A DNA stretch of 10,920 nt from contig PMYJ01000059.1 of the NCBI GenBank assembly GCA_003170875.1, forward strand, positions 7,516 to 18,435, written 5' to 3'. The translations under genes were made by a program, and so were the position numbers. The notes under the pieces were generated by a model that made no database searches, had not been told where the DNA came from, and worked only from the letters and a program-made list of their open reading frames with translations. Positions 1 through 8,785 of this stretch are shown here, in pieces. Source of the DNA: Candidatus Dormiibacterota bacterium. Lineage in GTDB: Bacteria > Chloroflexota > Dormibacteria > Aeolococcales > Aeolococcaceae. Numbering within the stretch: the stretch's first letter is position 1; each line of letters begins with the position of its first letter.

Positions 1-36
1 GTTGGCATCCCCGTTGGCATCCCCGTTGCCATTCCC
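1..36. repeat. 12-nt tandem repeat encoding Gly-Asp-Ala-Asn
   Basis: Two perfect copies of gttggcatcccc (1-12, 13-24) are followed by a third copy with two mismatches (25-36). On the minus strand they read in frame as GNGN-GDAN-GDAN. The array touches the window edge, so its full copy number is unknown. A 12-nt unit keeps the reading frame when copies are gained or lost. Confidence 0.85.
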
Positions 37-1332
37 ATAGAAGCGGTAGATGAAGTAGCCGCCCCAGTCATACGCATTGAACATGCGGGTGCCGACGTTC
101 GGGTGGGCTTCCAGCCAGTTGGCCGCTCCGACCGGGAAGTTGGCGTCTGTGCTCGCCGTCTGGCTGCTCAGGGTGTGGGCCGCGATGCCGACTGCCGCCA
201 CGCTGACGATCAGCGCCCCTGCCGAGACGAGGATGAGGAGATCCGAGGCGCGGCGGTGGATCCACTGACCGATCGGATCCTGCCACCGGCTCCTCTCCCA
301 GGCACCGCCCAGGGACCACGCAACCATTGGGGCCAGGGCAGCGGCCGCGAGGGGGGCGTTGCGCACGGCTGAGAGGGCGGCGTAGATACCGACCACGGTG
401 AGCAGCACGTCCCAGAGTCGGGGCCGGCGGAAGGCCATGGCGAAGACCACCAGGAGCAGGAGCAGCTCGAGACCGAGCTCACCGAAGGAGTGGAAGCTCG
501 GCGAGTGCCACTCGGCGATGAAGGTCTGCTGTACGGCACTGGTCTGGGTCTGGATGGCCGCCAGGTAGGCATGGAAGGTGATCGGGTTAAGCAGGCCCGC
601 CACGGCACAGGCGACCACCACCGCCCAGAGCCTGAGCGATCGACGGCGGTGTCCACCATCCTGTGGTGAGAGGAGCCAGAGCGCGGTCTCGGTGAACGCG
701 GCGAGCCCCACCACGGCCAGGCCGTAGACGAAGCCGCCGTGGAGATTGGCCCAGACGACCATCACCAGGGGCAGGAGGTAGAGGCGGCGGTCGCGGTCCC
801 GGAGGTAGGTCTCGACCCAGTAGAGGGTCAGGCAGGTCAGTGCGAAGCTGATCATCTGCGACCGGGGGCCCCAGACCTCGACGCCGGCCGCAGCCGCCAC
901 CGCGATGCAGGCGCCCGCGATCAGGGCGGGCACGCGCTCGAGCGCGATACGGCGCCAGATGAACCAGAAGCCCACCCAGGTGACAGCGACATAGGCGAGG
1001 CTGAAGGCGAGGAAGCCGCCGGCGCGGAAGATCACCTCGCCGAGCACCTCGCTGCCCCACTCCTGATCCGCCCAGACGCGGCTCAAGGCCGTGTAGGTGA
1101 AGAGCTCGTGGCTCGGAAACGCGCCGTGGTCGATGATCCAGCTGCCCGTCTCCATGTGCCACCAGAAGTCCGGGTCGCCGACCCGGCGGCAGATGACGAC
1201 CAGGGTCGCGGCCAGGGCGGCTCCGATGAGCAGACCCCCGAGGCTGGGGCGGGGCAGGCGGGCGCGGGCCCGGGGGGTATCGGAGGGCGGAGAATGCTCC
1301 GGCGCGACGGCCACGGGGTGGCACGATGACAC
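1..1332 (-). CDS. Polytopic membrane protein, GT-C glycosyltransferase-like (3' end cut by window)
   Basis: The minus strand is open from an in-frame TAA just upstream of 1332 to base 1, giving 444 residues with no stop, so the gene continues outside the window. After a Pro/Arg-rich cytoplasmic N-terminus comes a first membrane helix (about residues 31-48), then the loop motif DPDFWWHMETG (53-63), followed by many hydrophobic segments. Further conserved-looking motifs are WGPRSQM, NLHGGFVYGL and, near the edge, RMFNAYDWGGYFIYRFY. These patterns belong to a family of bacterial membrane proteins annotated as hypothetical or as dolichyl-phosphate-mannose mannosyltransferase-like. A sugar-transfer role is inferred; no catalytic residue is proven. 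The start is uncertain: GTG at 1332 has a weak GGGCGG upstream, and GTG at 1314 has no clear ribosome site. The gene is divergent from the glycosyltransferase at 1446, with about 110 bases between. The visible C-terminus is a (GDAN)n repeat. Confidence 0.82.
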   Translation of the reverse strand, partial: MSSCHPVAVAPEHSPPSDTPRARARLPRPSLGGLLIGAALAATLVVICRRVGDPDFWWHMETGSWIIDHGAFPSHELFTYTALSRVWADQEWGSEVLGEVIFRAGGFLAFSLAYVAVTWVGFWFIWRRIALERVPALIAGACIAVAAAAGVEVWGPRSQMISFALTCLTLYWVETYLRDRDRRLYLLPLVMVVWANLHGGFVYGLAVVGLAAFTETALWLLSPQDGGHRRRSLRLWAVVVACAVAGLLNPITFHAYLAAIQTQTSAVQQTFIAEWHSPSFHSFGELGLELLLLLVVFAMAFRRPRLWDVLLTVVGIYAALSAVRNAPLAAAALAPMVAWSLGGAWERSRWQDPIGQWIHRRASDLLILVSAGALIVSVAAVGIAAHTLSSQTASTDANFPVGAANWLEAHPNVGTRMFNAYDWGGYFIYRFYGNGNGDANGDAN

Positions 1333-1434
1333 ATCGACCGCCCGTTAACGCTCGCGAAAGGTTGGCGGGGGAAGATAGATTGGGGGTTCCCGGGCGCGGG
1401 GACGGAGCAGGGTGGCCGCGACGGCCGCTGAGAC

Positions 1435-1440
1435 GGAGGA
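1435..1440 (+). promoter_or_regulatory. Shine-Dalgarno site that decides the 1446 start
   Basis: GGAGGA stands five bases before the GTG at 1446. It favours this start over the longer ATG reading from 1326, which has no comparable site. Confidence 0.65.
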
Positions 1441-1445
1441 CGGCA

Positions 1446-3050
1446 GTGGCGGCGGCGGCGGGGGGACGATGGCGGCCGGCGGCGAGCCGCCTGCCCACCT
1501 ACCGGCTCCGCAGTCGCATCTGGCTGATCGGGCCCCTCGCCCTCTACGGCCTCCTCCGCATCCCCGCCTTCCTCGAACCCCACTGGTACACCGACGAGGC
1601 CGGCTACGTGACGACCGCCCGGGCCGTCCTCCGGGGCAAGGTCCTCTACTCGCAGATCTGGACCAATAAGCCACCTCTCCAGATCTGGACGGTCGCCGCC
1701 GTGATCCATTTCCTGGGCACGAGCGAGGCGGCCCTCCACGTCGTCACCTTCCTGACCGGGCTGCTCACCCTGCTCGCCATCGCCTACGCGGCGAGCCGCC
1801 TCCTCGGCCGCCGGCGCACCGTGGTCGCCCTGGTCCTCGCCGCGATCATGCTGGGCACCCCCCTTCTCGACGCCGAGCTGATCCTCCCCGAGAGCTTCCT
1901 CATCGCCCCCGTGGCGTGGGCGGGGGCGCTCCTGCTCACCCGGGTCGCCGCTCCCGACACGCGTCGCTGGCCGCTCTGGCCGGTGGCCGTGGGTGTGTTG
2001 GCGGCGGCCGGCATCGCCTACCAGCAGACGGCCCTGGCGGACACCTGCGCCTTTGGCCTGATCCTGGCGACGGCGGGCCGGGCGAGCTGGCGCCGGGTGG
2101 CGGTCTACGCGGCCACCGTCGCCGGCCTGACCGCGGCGTGGCTCATCCCCGCCCTGGTGACCGCTGGCGGCGGAAAGGTCGCCTACGCCCTGGTCGGTTA
2201 TTGGATCCAATTCAGCCAGGGCCAGGTGGCGGGTGCGGGTCAGGGGAGCCTGCAGATCCCGGTGGTGTTCCGGGCGATCTTTGCGCTGGTCGTGCTCACC
2301 CTGGTCGTGTCCGCAGCCTGGCTGCGGCGTCGCGACCCGGATACCGCTTGGGCGCTCTGGGTCTGGGCCGCTGTGGCCCTCCTCGTCCCGGCGGTGGCTC
2401 TGCAGCCGTATCCCCACTACCTGCTGCCCTCGCTGGTCCCGACCGCACTGGCCATCAGCAGCCTGGGGCTGCGCCTGCCGGCTCGCGTGCCGAGCTCACG
2501 GCGCCTCGCCGGCGCCGGGCTCATCGTTGCCACCGGCCTCGCCCTGGTGGGCGCCGCGCCGACAGGGCTGGACTGGCCCCCGGCCTTCGCGGTCGGCAAT
2601 CACAGCTTCGCCACCTACTACGCCGGTGCCTTCTCGACGCTGACTCGCGGCCAGTCGCTCATCGCCTACCAGGATCAGTTCGACTACCGGGTGCCCGAGG
2701 ACAGCGCGGTGGCGGCGTGGATCAAAGCCCACGGGCTGGACGGAAGCTCGGCCGTCGTCTGGTCGGCGGACACCTGGCTCTACGACCTGAACGACCTCCA
2801 GCTGCTCATGCCGACCCCGCCCATCTACAACGACGAGCACCTCCTTGGCTACGAGGGGCCCGTGGCCCAGGAGGTCGCCGACCTCGAGCCCGCGCTCGTG
2901 ATCACCGAGAGCCAGAGCGTAGCCGCCTGGCCGGAGATCGACCCCGTGCTGGCCGCCGGCTACAAGAATGTCGATGAGTCGGGCTCGGAGATCGTCTGGC
3001 TGCGCGACGCCCTGGTCGCCTCGGTGATGGGCCCCACCGGACTCGGCTGA
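1446..3050 (+). CDS. GT39/PMT_2-like membrane glycosyltransferase
   Basis: This 534-residue polytopic membrane protein resembles the ArnT/PMT_2 group of GT-C glycosyltransferases, which move a sugar from a polyprenyl-phosphate donor to an acceptor outside the membrane. The first helix (about 24-42) is followed by a loop with the Asp-Glu pair (D50-E51 in HWYTDEAGY), where the catalytic acid of this fold normally sits. NKPPLQIW (75-82) is a hallmark of the family. LPES (147-150) and the late loop PYPHYLLP (321-328) also fit. Several hydrophobic segments run to about residue 370, then a soluble C-terminal domain of about 150 residues follows, probably extracytoplasmic. I chose GTG at 1446 because GGAGGA lies at 1435-1440, five bases upstream; an ATG at 1326 in the same frame would add a Pro/Arg-rich stretch without homology-like features. 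The sugar and acceptor are unknown. Confidence 0.85.
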   Translation: MAAAAGGRWRPAASRLPTYRLRSRIWLIGPLALYGLLRIPAFLEPHWYTDEAGYVTTARAVLRGKVLYSQIWTNKPPLQIWTVAAVIHFLGTSEAALHVVTFLTGLLTLLAIAYAASRLLGRRRTVVALVLAAIMLGTPLLDAELILPESFLIAPVAWAGALLLTRVAAPDTRRWPLWPVAVGVLAAAGIAYQQTALADTCAFGLILATAGRASWRRVAVYAATVAGLTAAWLIPALVTAGGGKVAYALVGYWIQFSQGQVAGAGQGSLQIPVVFRAIFALVVLTLVVSAAWLRRRDPDTAWALWVWAAVALLVPAVALQPYPHYLLPSLVPTALAISSLGLRLPARVPSSRRLAGAGLIVATGLALVGAAPTGLDWPPAFAVGNHSFATYYAGAFSTLTRGQSLIAYQDQFDYRVPEDSAVAAWIKAHGLDGSSAVVWSADTWLYDLNDLQLLMPTPPIYNDEHLLGYEGPVAQEVADLEPALVITESQSVAAWPEIDPVLAAGYKNVDESGSEIVWLRDALVASVMGPTGLG

Positions 3051-3154
3051 CCGCCGGCGCGCGCCGCGCCGCCTGGGATCGCCCGGAACGGGATCTCGCC
3101 GGCACCCGGGGTCGGACGCGTCCCCTGCCTGCTCAGCGTGCCATCATCGCGCCG

Positions 3155-4645
3155 GTGAGCACCAGAGACGGGCGCCTGCCGCAGCAACGCGGCGGCGCTG
3201 AGCCGGTGTCGGGGCCGCCCCCCACCCCCTTCGACCTGGCCGTCTTCGACCGCCGGTTTCCCGGCATCGTGGCGCGGCTCCGCCCGTGGGCCGTGCCGCT
3301 CAGCGCGCTGGTCATCGCGGTGGCCGCTCTCTACGTGATGCGCTCCGGCGCGACGCGGTTCAGCTGGGCCGACTTCCGCACCTTTTACCAGGCGGGTCTC
3401 GAGGTCCGGTCCGGCGCCAACCCCTACCTCGGGGCGATGAGCTTCATCCACGCCTACACCCCGGCCGGCAACGGCTCCTACTGGACCACCCAGGTCTACG
3501 TCTACGCGCCCTTCTTCGCCTACTTGATGGTCCCGCTCACCTTCCTTCCCCACTGGGGTGCGCTGACCACCTGGGACCTGCTCAACGTCGCCTTCCTGGT
3601 GTTCTCCGTCTACGCCGCCCTCCGCGCCGCCGGGCTCCGCCCCGGCGCGACGATGCTGCTGGTCCTGGCCGCGGCCTCTGCAGTCACCCTTCCGGTCCAC
3701 CGGGAGTTGGACCTGGGCCAGAGCGACCTCCTGGTGATGGCCCTGATCTGCGCAGCGCTCTGGGCGCGATCGGCGGCCCGCGCGGGGCTCGCCGGCGTGC
3801 TCCTGGGTGCCGGCAGCGCCGTCAAGCCGGAGCTGCTCCTGCTCGCCCTCTTCTTCCTCTGGCGGCGCGACTTCCGGTTCGCCCTCGCCGCCGCCGCGTC
3901 CACCCTGGTGCTCGGGCTCGTACCCTTTCTCCTCCTCGGTCAGAGGGCGTGGTCCGACTTCTGGACCGCCTGGGGGTTCTGGGCCAATCAGTACCTCCCC
4001 TTCCTCCACAACGAGTCTCCCAAGGGGGTGCTGGCCCGCCTCTTCACCGTCAACCCGGCGGCCCACCCGCTCACCGTCGCCCCCGTGGCCGTGACCATCC
4101 TCTGGCTCGCTCTCGCGGTGGTCGTGCTGGTTATGACCGTCGCCGTCACGTCGACCCGGCCGCCGCGACGCGACGCGCTCTCCCTCCTCGAGGTGGGCCT
4201 TGCGCTCGAGGCCATCATGCTGGTGAGCCCGCTCACCGAGCGCCCCTACTTCCTCTTCCTGCTCATCCCGCTGATCGGCCTCTTCTGCTGGCTGCGCGAG
4301 GTCGGCGTCGCGGGGCTCTTCGAGCGCCGGGCGACCGTGGCCGCGGTGCTGCTGTGGTTGCTCCTGGCCGGCCCTGCCGAGCTAGCCGAGTACGTCTTCG
4401 ACACCGGGGTCACCGTCCCGTCGCACGCAGCTCCGCTCTTCGTGCTGCTCGCGCCGGTGTACATGTGGGTGACGGCCGCGGGGTTTGTCTTCCAGCTCCT
4501 GGTCGTCGCCCACGTCCGCGATCTGCGTCTCGTCCCCGCGGCCGGTGCCACCCTCCGCGGCGCTCCCGCGCTCCTCCTGGCCTGGCTCAGGGATGCAGGG
4601 TCGGCGCTGGGCGTGGTGCGGGAGAGCAGCTCACCCGCGGCGTAA
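3155..4645 (+). CDS. GT87 / DUF2029 family membrane glycosyltransferase
   Basis: This 496-residue polytopic protein has the layout of the GT87 family, whose known members include the mycobacterial polyprenol-phosphate-mannose-dependent mannosyltransferase PimE. After one helix (about 47-62) comes the loop WADFRTFYQAG (71-81) with Asp73 in the place of the family's catalytic Asp, followed by GANPY (87-91). The family signatures DLGQSD (186-191, GQ motif) and KPELLLL (224-230) are present, as is HNESPKGVLARL (285-296), which matches the usual Asn-rich loop. Roughly ten more hydrophobic segments follow to the C-terminus. It lies 104 bases after the GT39-like gene on the same strand and may be cotranscribed with it. 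The GTG start has no clear ribosome binding site; GTG at 3206 is an alternative. Mannose as substrate is a family-based guess. Its 3' end converges on korB with only 16 bases between. Confidence 0.85.
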   Translation: MSTRDGRLPQQRGGAEPVSGPPPTPFDLAVFDRRFPGIVARLRPWAVPLSALVIAVAALYVMRSGATRFSWADFRTFYQAGLEVRSGANPYLGAMSFIHAYTPAGNGSYWTTQVYVYAPFFAYLMVPLTFLPHWGALTTWDLLNVAFLVFSVYAALRAAGLRPGATMLLVLAAASAVTLPVHRELDLGQSDLLVMALICAALWARSAARAGLAGVLLGAGSAVKPELLLLALFFLWRRDFRFALAAAASTLVLGLVPFLLLGQRAWSDFWTAWGFWANQYLPFLHNESPKGVLARLFTVNPAAHPLTVAPVAVTILWLALAVVVLVMTVAVTSTRPPRRDALSLLEVGLALEAIMLVSPLTERPYFLFLLIPLIGLFCWLREVGVAGLFERRATVAAVLLWLLLAGPAELAEYVFDTGVTVPSHAAPLFVLLAPVYMWVTAAGFVFQLLVVAHVRDLRLVPAAGATLRGAPALLLAWLRDAGSALGVVRESSSPAA

Positions 4646-4661
4646 GGAGAGGGTGAAGGAC

Positions 4662-5693
4662 CTAGGCCAGCCCCGCCATCAGCGCGTCCCACTGCTCCCG
4701 CGATGGCCGCAGCTCCTCGACCGGGAGCTGGGCCAGGGGTCGTGATGTCAGCGCCTCGCGGGTGCAGAGATCGTCTGCCTCGGGATTGACGTAGAGCAGG
4801 CCGGTGACGATCTCGCCGCTCTGCCGGGCCTCGAAGAGCAGGCGCATCGCCGCCATCCGGTCGCGGGCGTCGTGGTCGGGGCCGATCTTGCGCAGCAGGA
4901 TGTGGGAGCCGTCGTGCAGCTCGACGTCCTGGCCCGTCCCCGGCTCGTAGTCGACCGTGATCTCCTCGAGCGGGGCGATGTAGTCGGGGGTGTTGACCGG
5001 GGCGTCATGGTCCTTGACGTAGGCGTAGCTCTTGGTGCTGCCCTCGTGGTCGTTGAAGGTGACGCAGGGGCTGATGACGTCGAGCACGCCCGTGCCCCGG
5101 TGGGCGAGGGCTGCCTGGATGAGCGGGACCAGCTGTTTGCCGTCGCCGCTGAAGCTGCGGGCGACGAAGCTCGCCCCCAGCTCGATGGCGAGGGCGGAGA
5201 TGTCGATCTGCTCGTACCGGTTGGCCGGTCCCCGCTTGGGCCGCGATCCCAGGTCGGCCGTGGCCGAGGACTGGCCCTTGGTGAGCCCGTAGACGCCGTT
5301 GTTCTCGATGATGTAGGTCATGTCGAGGTTGCGCCGGATCATGTGGCAGTACTGGCCCAGTCCGATGGAGGCGGTGTCGCCGTCCCCGCTGACGCCGAAC
5401 ACCACCAGGTCGCGGTTGGCCAGCTTGGCTCCGGTGGCGAGCGACGGCATCCGGCCATGCGCCCCGTTGAAGCCGTGGGCGTGCTCCACGAAGTAGGCGG
5501 CGGCCTTGGAGGAGCAGCCGATCCCGCTCATCTTGGCGATCAGATGGGGTTCGATGGCGCTGTCGTAGAGCGCCTTGACGATGTGGTTGGTGATCGAGTT
5601 GTGCCCGCAGCCGGCGCAGAGGGTGGTGTGGGCGCCCTTGTAGTCGTCGCGGTTGAGCCCCAGCCGGTTCAGCTTCTCGATGGCGACTGCCAT
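4662..5693 (-). CDS. korB: 2-oxoglutarate:ferredoxin oxidoreductase, beta subunit
   Basis: The 343-residue protein is the thiamine-diphosphate and iron-sulfur subunit of a 2-oxoacid:ferredoxin oxidoreductase, which converts 2-oxoglutarate and CoA to succinyl-CoA and CO2 while reducing ferredoxin. The four cluster-ligand cysteines of the family can be placed: C26 and C29 in CAGCGH, C60 in GIGCSSK and C210 in SPCVTFND. The TPP/Mg motif is GDGDTASIG (103-111) with ENNGVYGLTKGQ (130-141). Length is near the usual 300-350. The start ATG at 5693 has GAGGAG at 5700-5705 with a six-base spacer; longer readings in this frame run through korA sequence and are shadows. It is the second gene of a korA-korB operon. 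No separate ferredoxin-like delta subunit is encoded, as in the two-subunit actinobacterial enzymes. Substrate choice (2-oxoglutarate rather than pyruvate) is inferred from family resemblance. Confidence 0.95.
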   Translation of the reverse strand: MAVAIEKLNRLGLNRDDYKGAHTTLCAGCGHNSITNHIVKALYDSAIEPHLIAKMSGIGCSSKAAAYFVEHAHGFNGAHGRMPSLATGAKLANRDLVVFGVSGDGDTASIGLGQYCHMIRRNLDMTYIIENNGVYGLTKGQSSATADLGSRPKRGPANRYEQIDISALAIELGASFVARSFSGDGKQLVPLIQAALAHRGTGVLDVISPCVTFNDHEGSTKSYAYVKDHDAPVNTPDYIAPLEEITVDYEPGTGQDVELHDGSHILLRKIGPDHDARDRMAAMRLLFEARQSGEIVTGLLYVNPEADDLCTREALTSRPLAQLPVEELRPSREQWDALMAGLA

Positions 5694-5699
5694 GGCTCT

Positions 5700-5705
5700 C
5701 TCCTC
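5700..5705 (-). promoter_or_regulatory. korB ribosome binding site overlapping the korA stop
   Basis: On the minus strand the bases TGAGGAG contain both the korA stop (TGA, 5706-5704) and the GAGGAG site for korB. Ribosomes ending korA therefore sit on the korB initiation region, which would help keep the subunits in equal amounts. Confidence 0.7.
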
Positions 5706-7557
5706 AGGCGACCGGCACGCGATGCGCGTCGACGGCCTGGTGCTCGGCGGGCTCCCGCTGCGCCTGCTCACCGGCCAGCACCGGGTCGCTGATCGCCTCG
5801 GCGTCGATGGGGACCCCGTTGAAGTGGCGGATGCTCCGGAGCCGGTCGGCCAGCTCCCCGGGAAGCTCCTGGCGGAGCAGGGCCTCCATCTGGCCGTCGC
5901 GGTTCTGCTCGGCCACGTAGACGCGGTCGTGGCGGGCGATGAACTCAGCCACCGCTGGATGCAGGGGCAGGCCGCGGATCCGGAGGTAGTCCGTCTCCAC
6001 CCCGTGATCGGCGAGCTGGTGCCGGGCCTCGACCACCGCGTGGTGGGTGGAGCCATAGGCGCAGATCGCCACCCGGTTGCCCGCCTCCTCGACGAGCGGA
6101 GCCGGCAGCAGGGTCCGCGCCCCCTCGATCTTGCGGCGGAGCCGGTCCACGTTGGCCGCATAGACGTCGGGGTCCTCGGTGTAGAGGGCCTGCTCGTCGT
6201 GGCCCGATCCGCGGGTGAAGTAGGCCGCCCGCGGGTTGGCGGTGCCGGGGAGGGTCCGGTAGGGGATGCCGTCGCCGTCGACGTCGCGGTAGCGGGCCCA
6301 CTCGGTGACCTGCTCCAGGGCCTCCGCGTCGAGGACCTTGCCCCGGTCGACGGCGCGCTCCGTGTAGGGGAGCGGCGCGGTCATCCAGAGGTTCATGCCG
6401 AGGTCCAGGTCGCTCAGGACAAAGACGGGGGTCTGCAGCCGGTCGGCGACGTCGAAGGACCGCTGCGCGTCCTCGTAGACCTCGAGGACCGTCCCGGGCA
6501 GGAGCACCGGGTGCCGGGTGTCACCGTGGGAGAGGGTGTGGACGAAGCTCAGATCCCCCTGCATGGTCCGGGTCGGCAGCCCGGTGGAGGGCCCTACCCG
6601 CTGGATGTCGAAGATGACCGCGGGGATCTCCGCGTAGTAGCCAAGGCCGGTGAGCTCGGCCATCAGGGAGATCCCCGGGCCCGAGGTCGCGGTCATGGCC
6701 CGGGCGCCCGCCCACTCCGCGCCCAGCACGATCCCGATGGCGGCCAGCTCGTCCTCCGCCTGGATGGCGGCGAACCGCCGCTCACCCGTCGCCGCGTCCA
6801 CGCGGTAGCGCTCCGCGTAATCGATGAACGCCTCGCAGAGGGACGACGACGGGGTGATCGGGTACCAGGCGAGCACCGTGCATCCGGCCATCAGGCTGCC
6901 CAGGGCGGCGGCGCGGTTGCCGTCCAGCAGCACCGTCCCGCGGGTGCCGTCCATCGGCGCCACCCGGAACGGATCGGTCTTGACCAGGTTCTCCCGGGTG
7001 TAGTCCACGCCGATCTGGACGGCGGCGAGGTTGAGGTCGGCGGCCTTCGGCTTGGTCCGGAACTGGTCCCGGACCCCCTGCTCGACGGCGGCCGGGTCGA
7101 GGCCGATCAGCTCGGCCAGCACGCCGACATAGATCATGTTCTGCAGGTACTTGCGGAGGTCGGGCTTGGCCTCCAGCTTCTCGCGGGCGAGGCGGGCGAA
7201 GGGCACCGGGTACCAGGAGACGTCGTCGCGGTCCGCGGCGCCGAAGCGGGGGAGGGCCGCCTCGTGGATGACCGCCCCGCCGGGCCGGACGTTGGCGACG
7301 TCGCGCTCCCAGGTCGCCGGGTTCATGGCGATCAGGATGTCGACGGTCCGCTTCCGCGCCTGGTACCCCTGCGGGGTGACCCGGATGTCGTACCAGGTCG
7401 GCTGCCCCTCGATGTTGGAGGGGAAGACGTTCTTCGCCGCCACCGGGATGCCCATGTGGTGCAGAGCCTTGGTGATGACGAGGTTGGAGGACTGCGATCC
7501 CGACCCGTTGACGGTCGCCGCCTGGATGCAGAAGTCGTTGAGGACGTCTCCGGTCAT
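5704..7557 (-). CDS. korA: 2-oxoglutarate:ferredoxin oxidoreductase, fused gamma-alpha subunit
   Basis: This 617-residue protein joins the gamma domain (about 1-195) to the alpha domain (about 205-600), the usual arrangement in KorA of two-subunit enzymes. The gamma part opens with a Gly/Ser-rich stretch (GSGSQSS, 18-24). The alpha part carries YPITPSS (232-238), the active-site motif of this enzyme class, then ATSGPG (290-295) and GPSTGLPTR (322-330), both typical. The C-terminal part (about 490-590) resembles the transketolase C-terminal-like domain. The ATG at 7557 has a GGAG-type site a few bases upstream. Ten bases separate its stop from the korB start, and the TGA lies partly inside the korB ribosome site, so the two are very likely translationally coupled. 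With KorB it would supply succinyl-CoA in the TCA cycle with ferredoxin instead of NAD as electron acceptor. Confidence 0.95.
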   Translation of the reverse strand: MTGDVLNDFCIQAATVNGSGSQSSNLVITKALHHMGIPVAAKNVFPSNIEGQPTWYDIRVTPQGYQARKRTVDILIAMNPATWERDVANVRPGGAVIHEAALPRFGAADRDDVSWYPVPFARLAREKLEAKPDLRKYLQNMIYVGVLAELIGLDPAAVEQGVRDQFRTKPKAADLNLAAVQIGVDYTRENLVKTDPFRVAPMDGTRGTVLLDGNRAAALGSLMAGCTVLAWYPITPSSSLCEAFIDYAERYRVDAATGERRFAAIQAEDELAAIGIVLGAEWAGARAMTATSGPGISLMAELTGLGYYAEIPAVIFDIQRVGPSTGLPTRTMQGDLSFVHTLSHGDTRHPVLLPGTVLEVYEDAQRSFDVADRLQTPVFVLSDLDLGMNLWMTAPLPYTERAVDRGKVLDAEALEQVTEWARYRDVDGDGIPYRTLPGTANPRAAYFTRGSGHDEQALYTEDPDVYAANVDRLRRKIEGARTLLPAPLVEEAGNRVAICAYGSTHHAVVEARHQLADHGVETDYLRIRGLPLHPAVAEFIARHDRVYVAEQNRDGQMEALLRQELPGELADRLRSIRHFNGVPIDAEAISDPVLAGEQAQREPAEHQAVDAHRVPVA

Positions 7558-7629
7558 GGGCTCTCCGGATCTCCGTGCCGATCAGCGCAGAGGCATTCGC
7601 CGAAGATGCGAACACATGTGCACGCCTCT

Positions 7630-7657
7630 ATCATAGCCACCGAAGATTCAGCGGCAA
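7630..7657 (-). promoter_or_regulatory. Likely sigma70-type promoter of korAB
   Basis: Reading the minus strand, TTGCCG (7657-7652, four of six matches to TTGACA) is followed after 16 bases by TATGAT (7635-7630, five of six matches to TATAAT). Transcription would begin near 7623 and leave a leader of about 65 bases before korA. A perfect 8-bp palindrome, CACATGTG (7613-7620), lies just after the expected start point and could be an operator, but I cannot link it to a known regulator. Confidence 0.5.
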
Positions 7658-7716
7658 CGCAAACATCCGTGCTCGGCACTCGAGGTGCCCGCGCCCAGGT
7701 GTCGCTCCGGCCGCAT

Positions 7717-7722
7717 GGAGGG
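7717..7722 (+). promoter_or_regulatory. Shine-Dalgarno site that decides the 7730 start
   Basis: GGAGGG precedes the GTG at 7730 by seven bases. The upstream in-frame ATG at 7715 overlaps this site, so it is an unlikely start. Confidence 0.7.
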
Positions 7723-7729
7723 CACCCCC

Positions 7730-8755
<1,026 letters not shown>

Positions 8756-8785
8756 CGCCGACGCCTCCCAGCGATTCCCGGCGCC

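Noticed and set aside
1315..1445. Promoters in the divergent gap between the two left glycosyltransferase-like genes
   Set aside because: AT-rich bases near 1375-1380 could serve as a -10 in either direction, but no -35 at proper spacing is visible.
1083..2417. A 444-residue minus-strand frame opposite the GT39-like gene
   Set aside because: It is low-complexity and charged with no membrane segments, while both genes it overlaps have clear family motifs in other frames.
3077..3095. Hairpin CCCG-GAA-CGGG between the two tandem glycosyltransferase genes
   Set aside because: The core stem is only four pairs, extension needs a two-base bulge, and there is no T-run, so I do not call a terminator.
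3160..4656. A 456-residue plus-strand frame overlapping the GT87-like gene from 3286
   Set aside because: It is Arg/Pro/Gly-rich with no hydrophobic segments, whereas the frame from 3155 has the family motifs and membrane helices.
5694..6161. N-terminal extension of korB to about 499 residues
   Set aside because: The extension overlaps korA out of frame and is low-complexity; the ATG at 5693 has a strong ribosome site and fits the family length.
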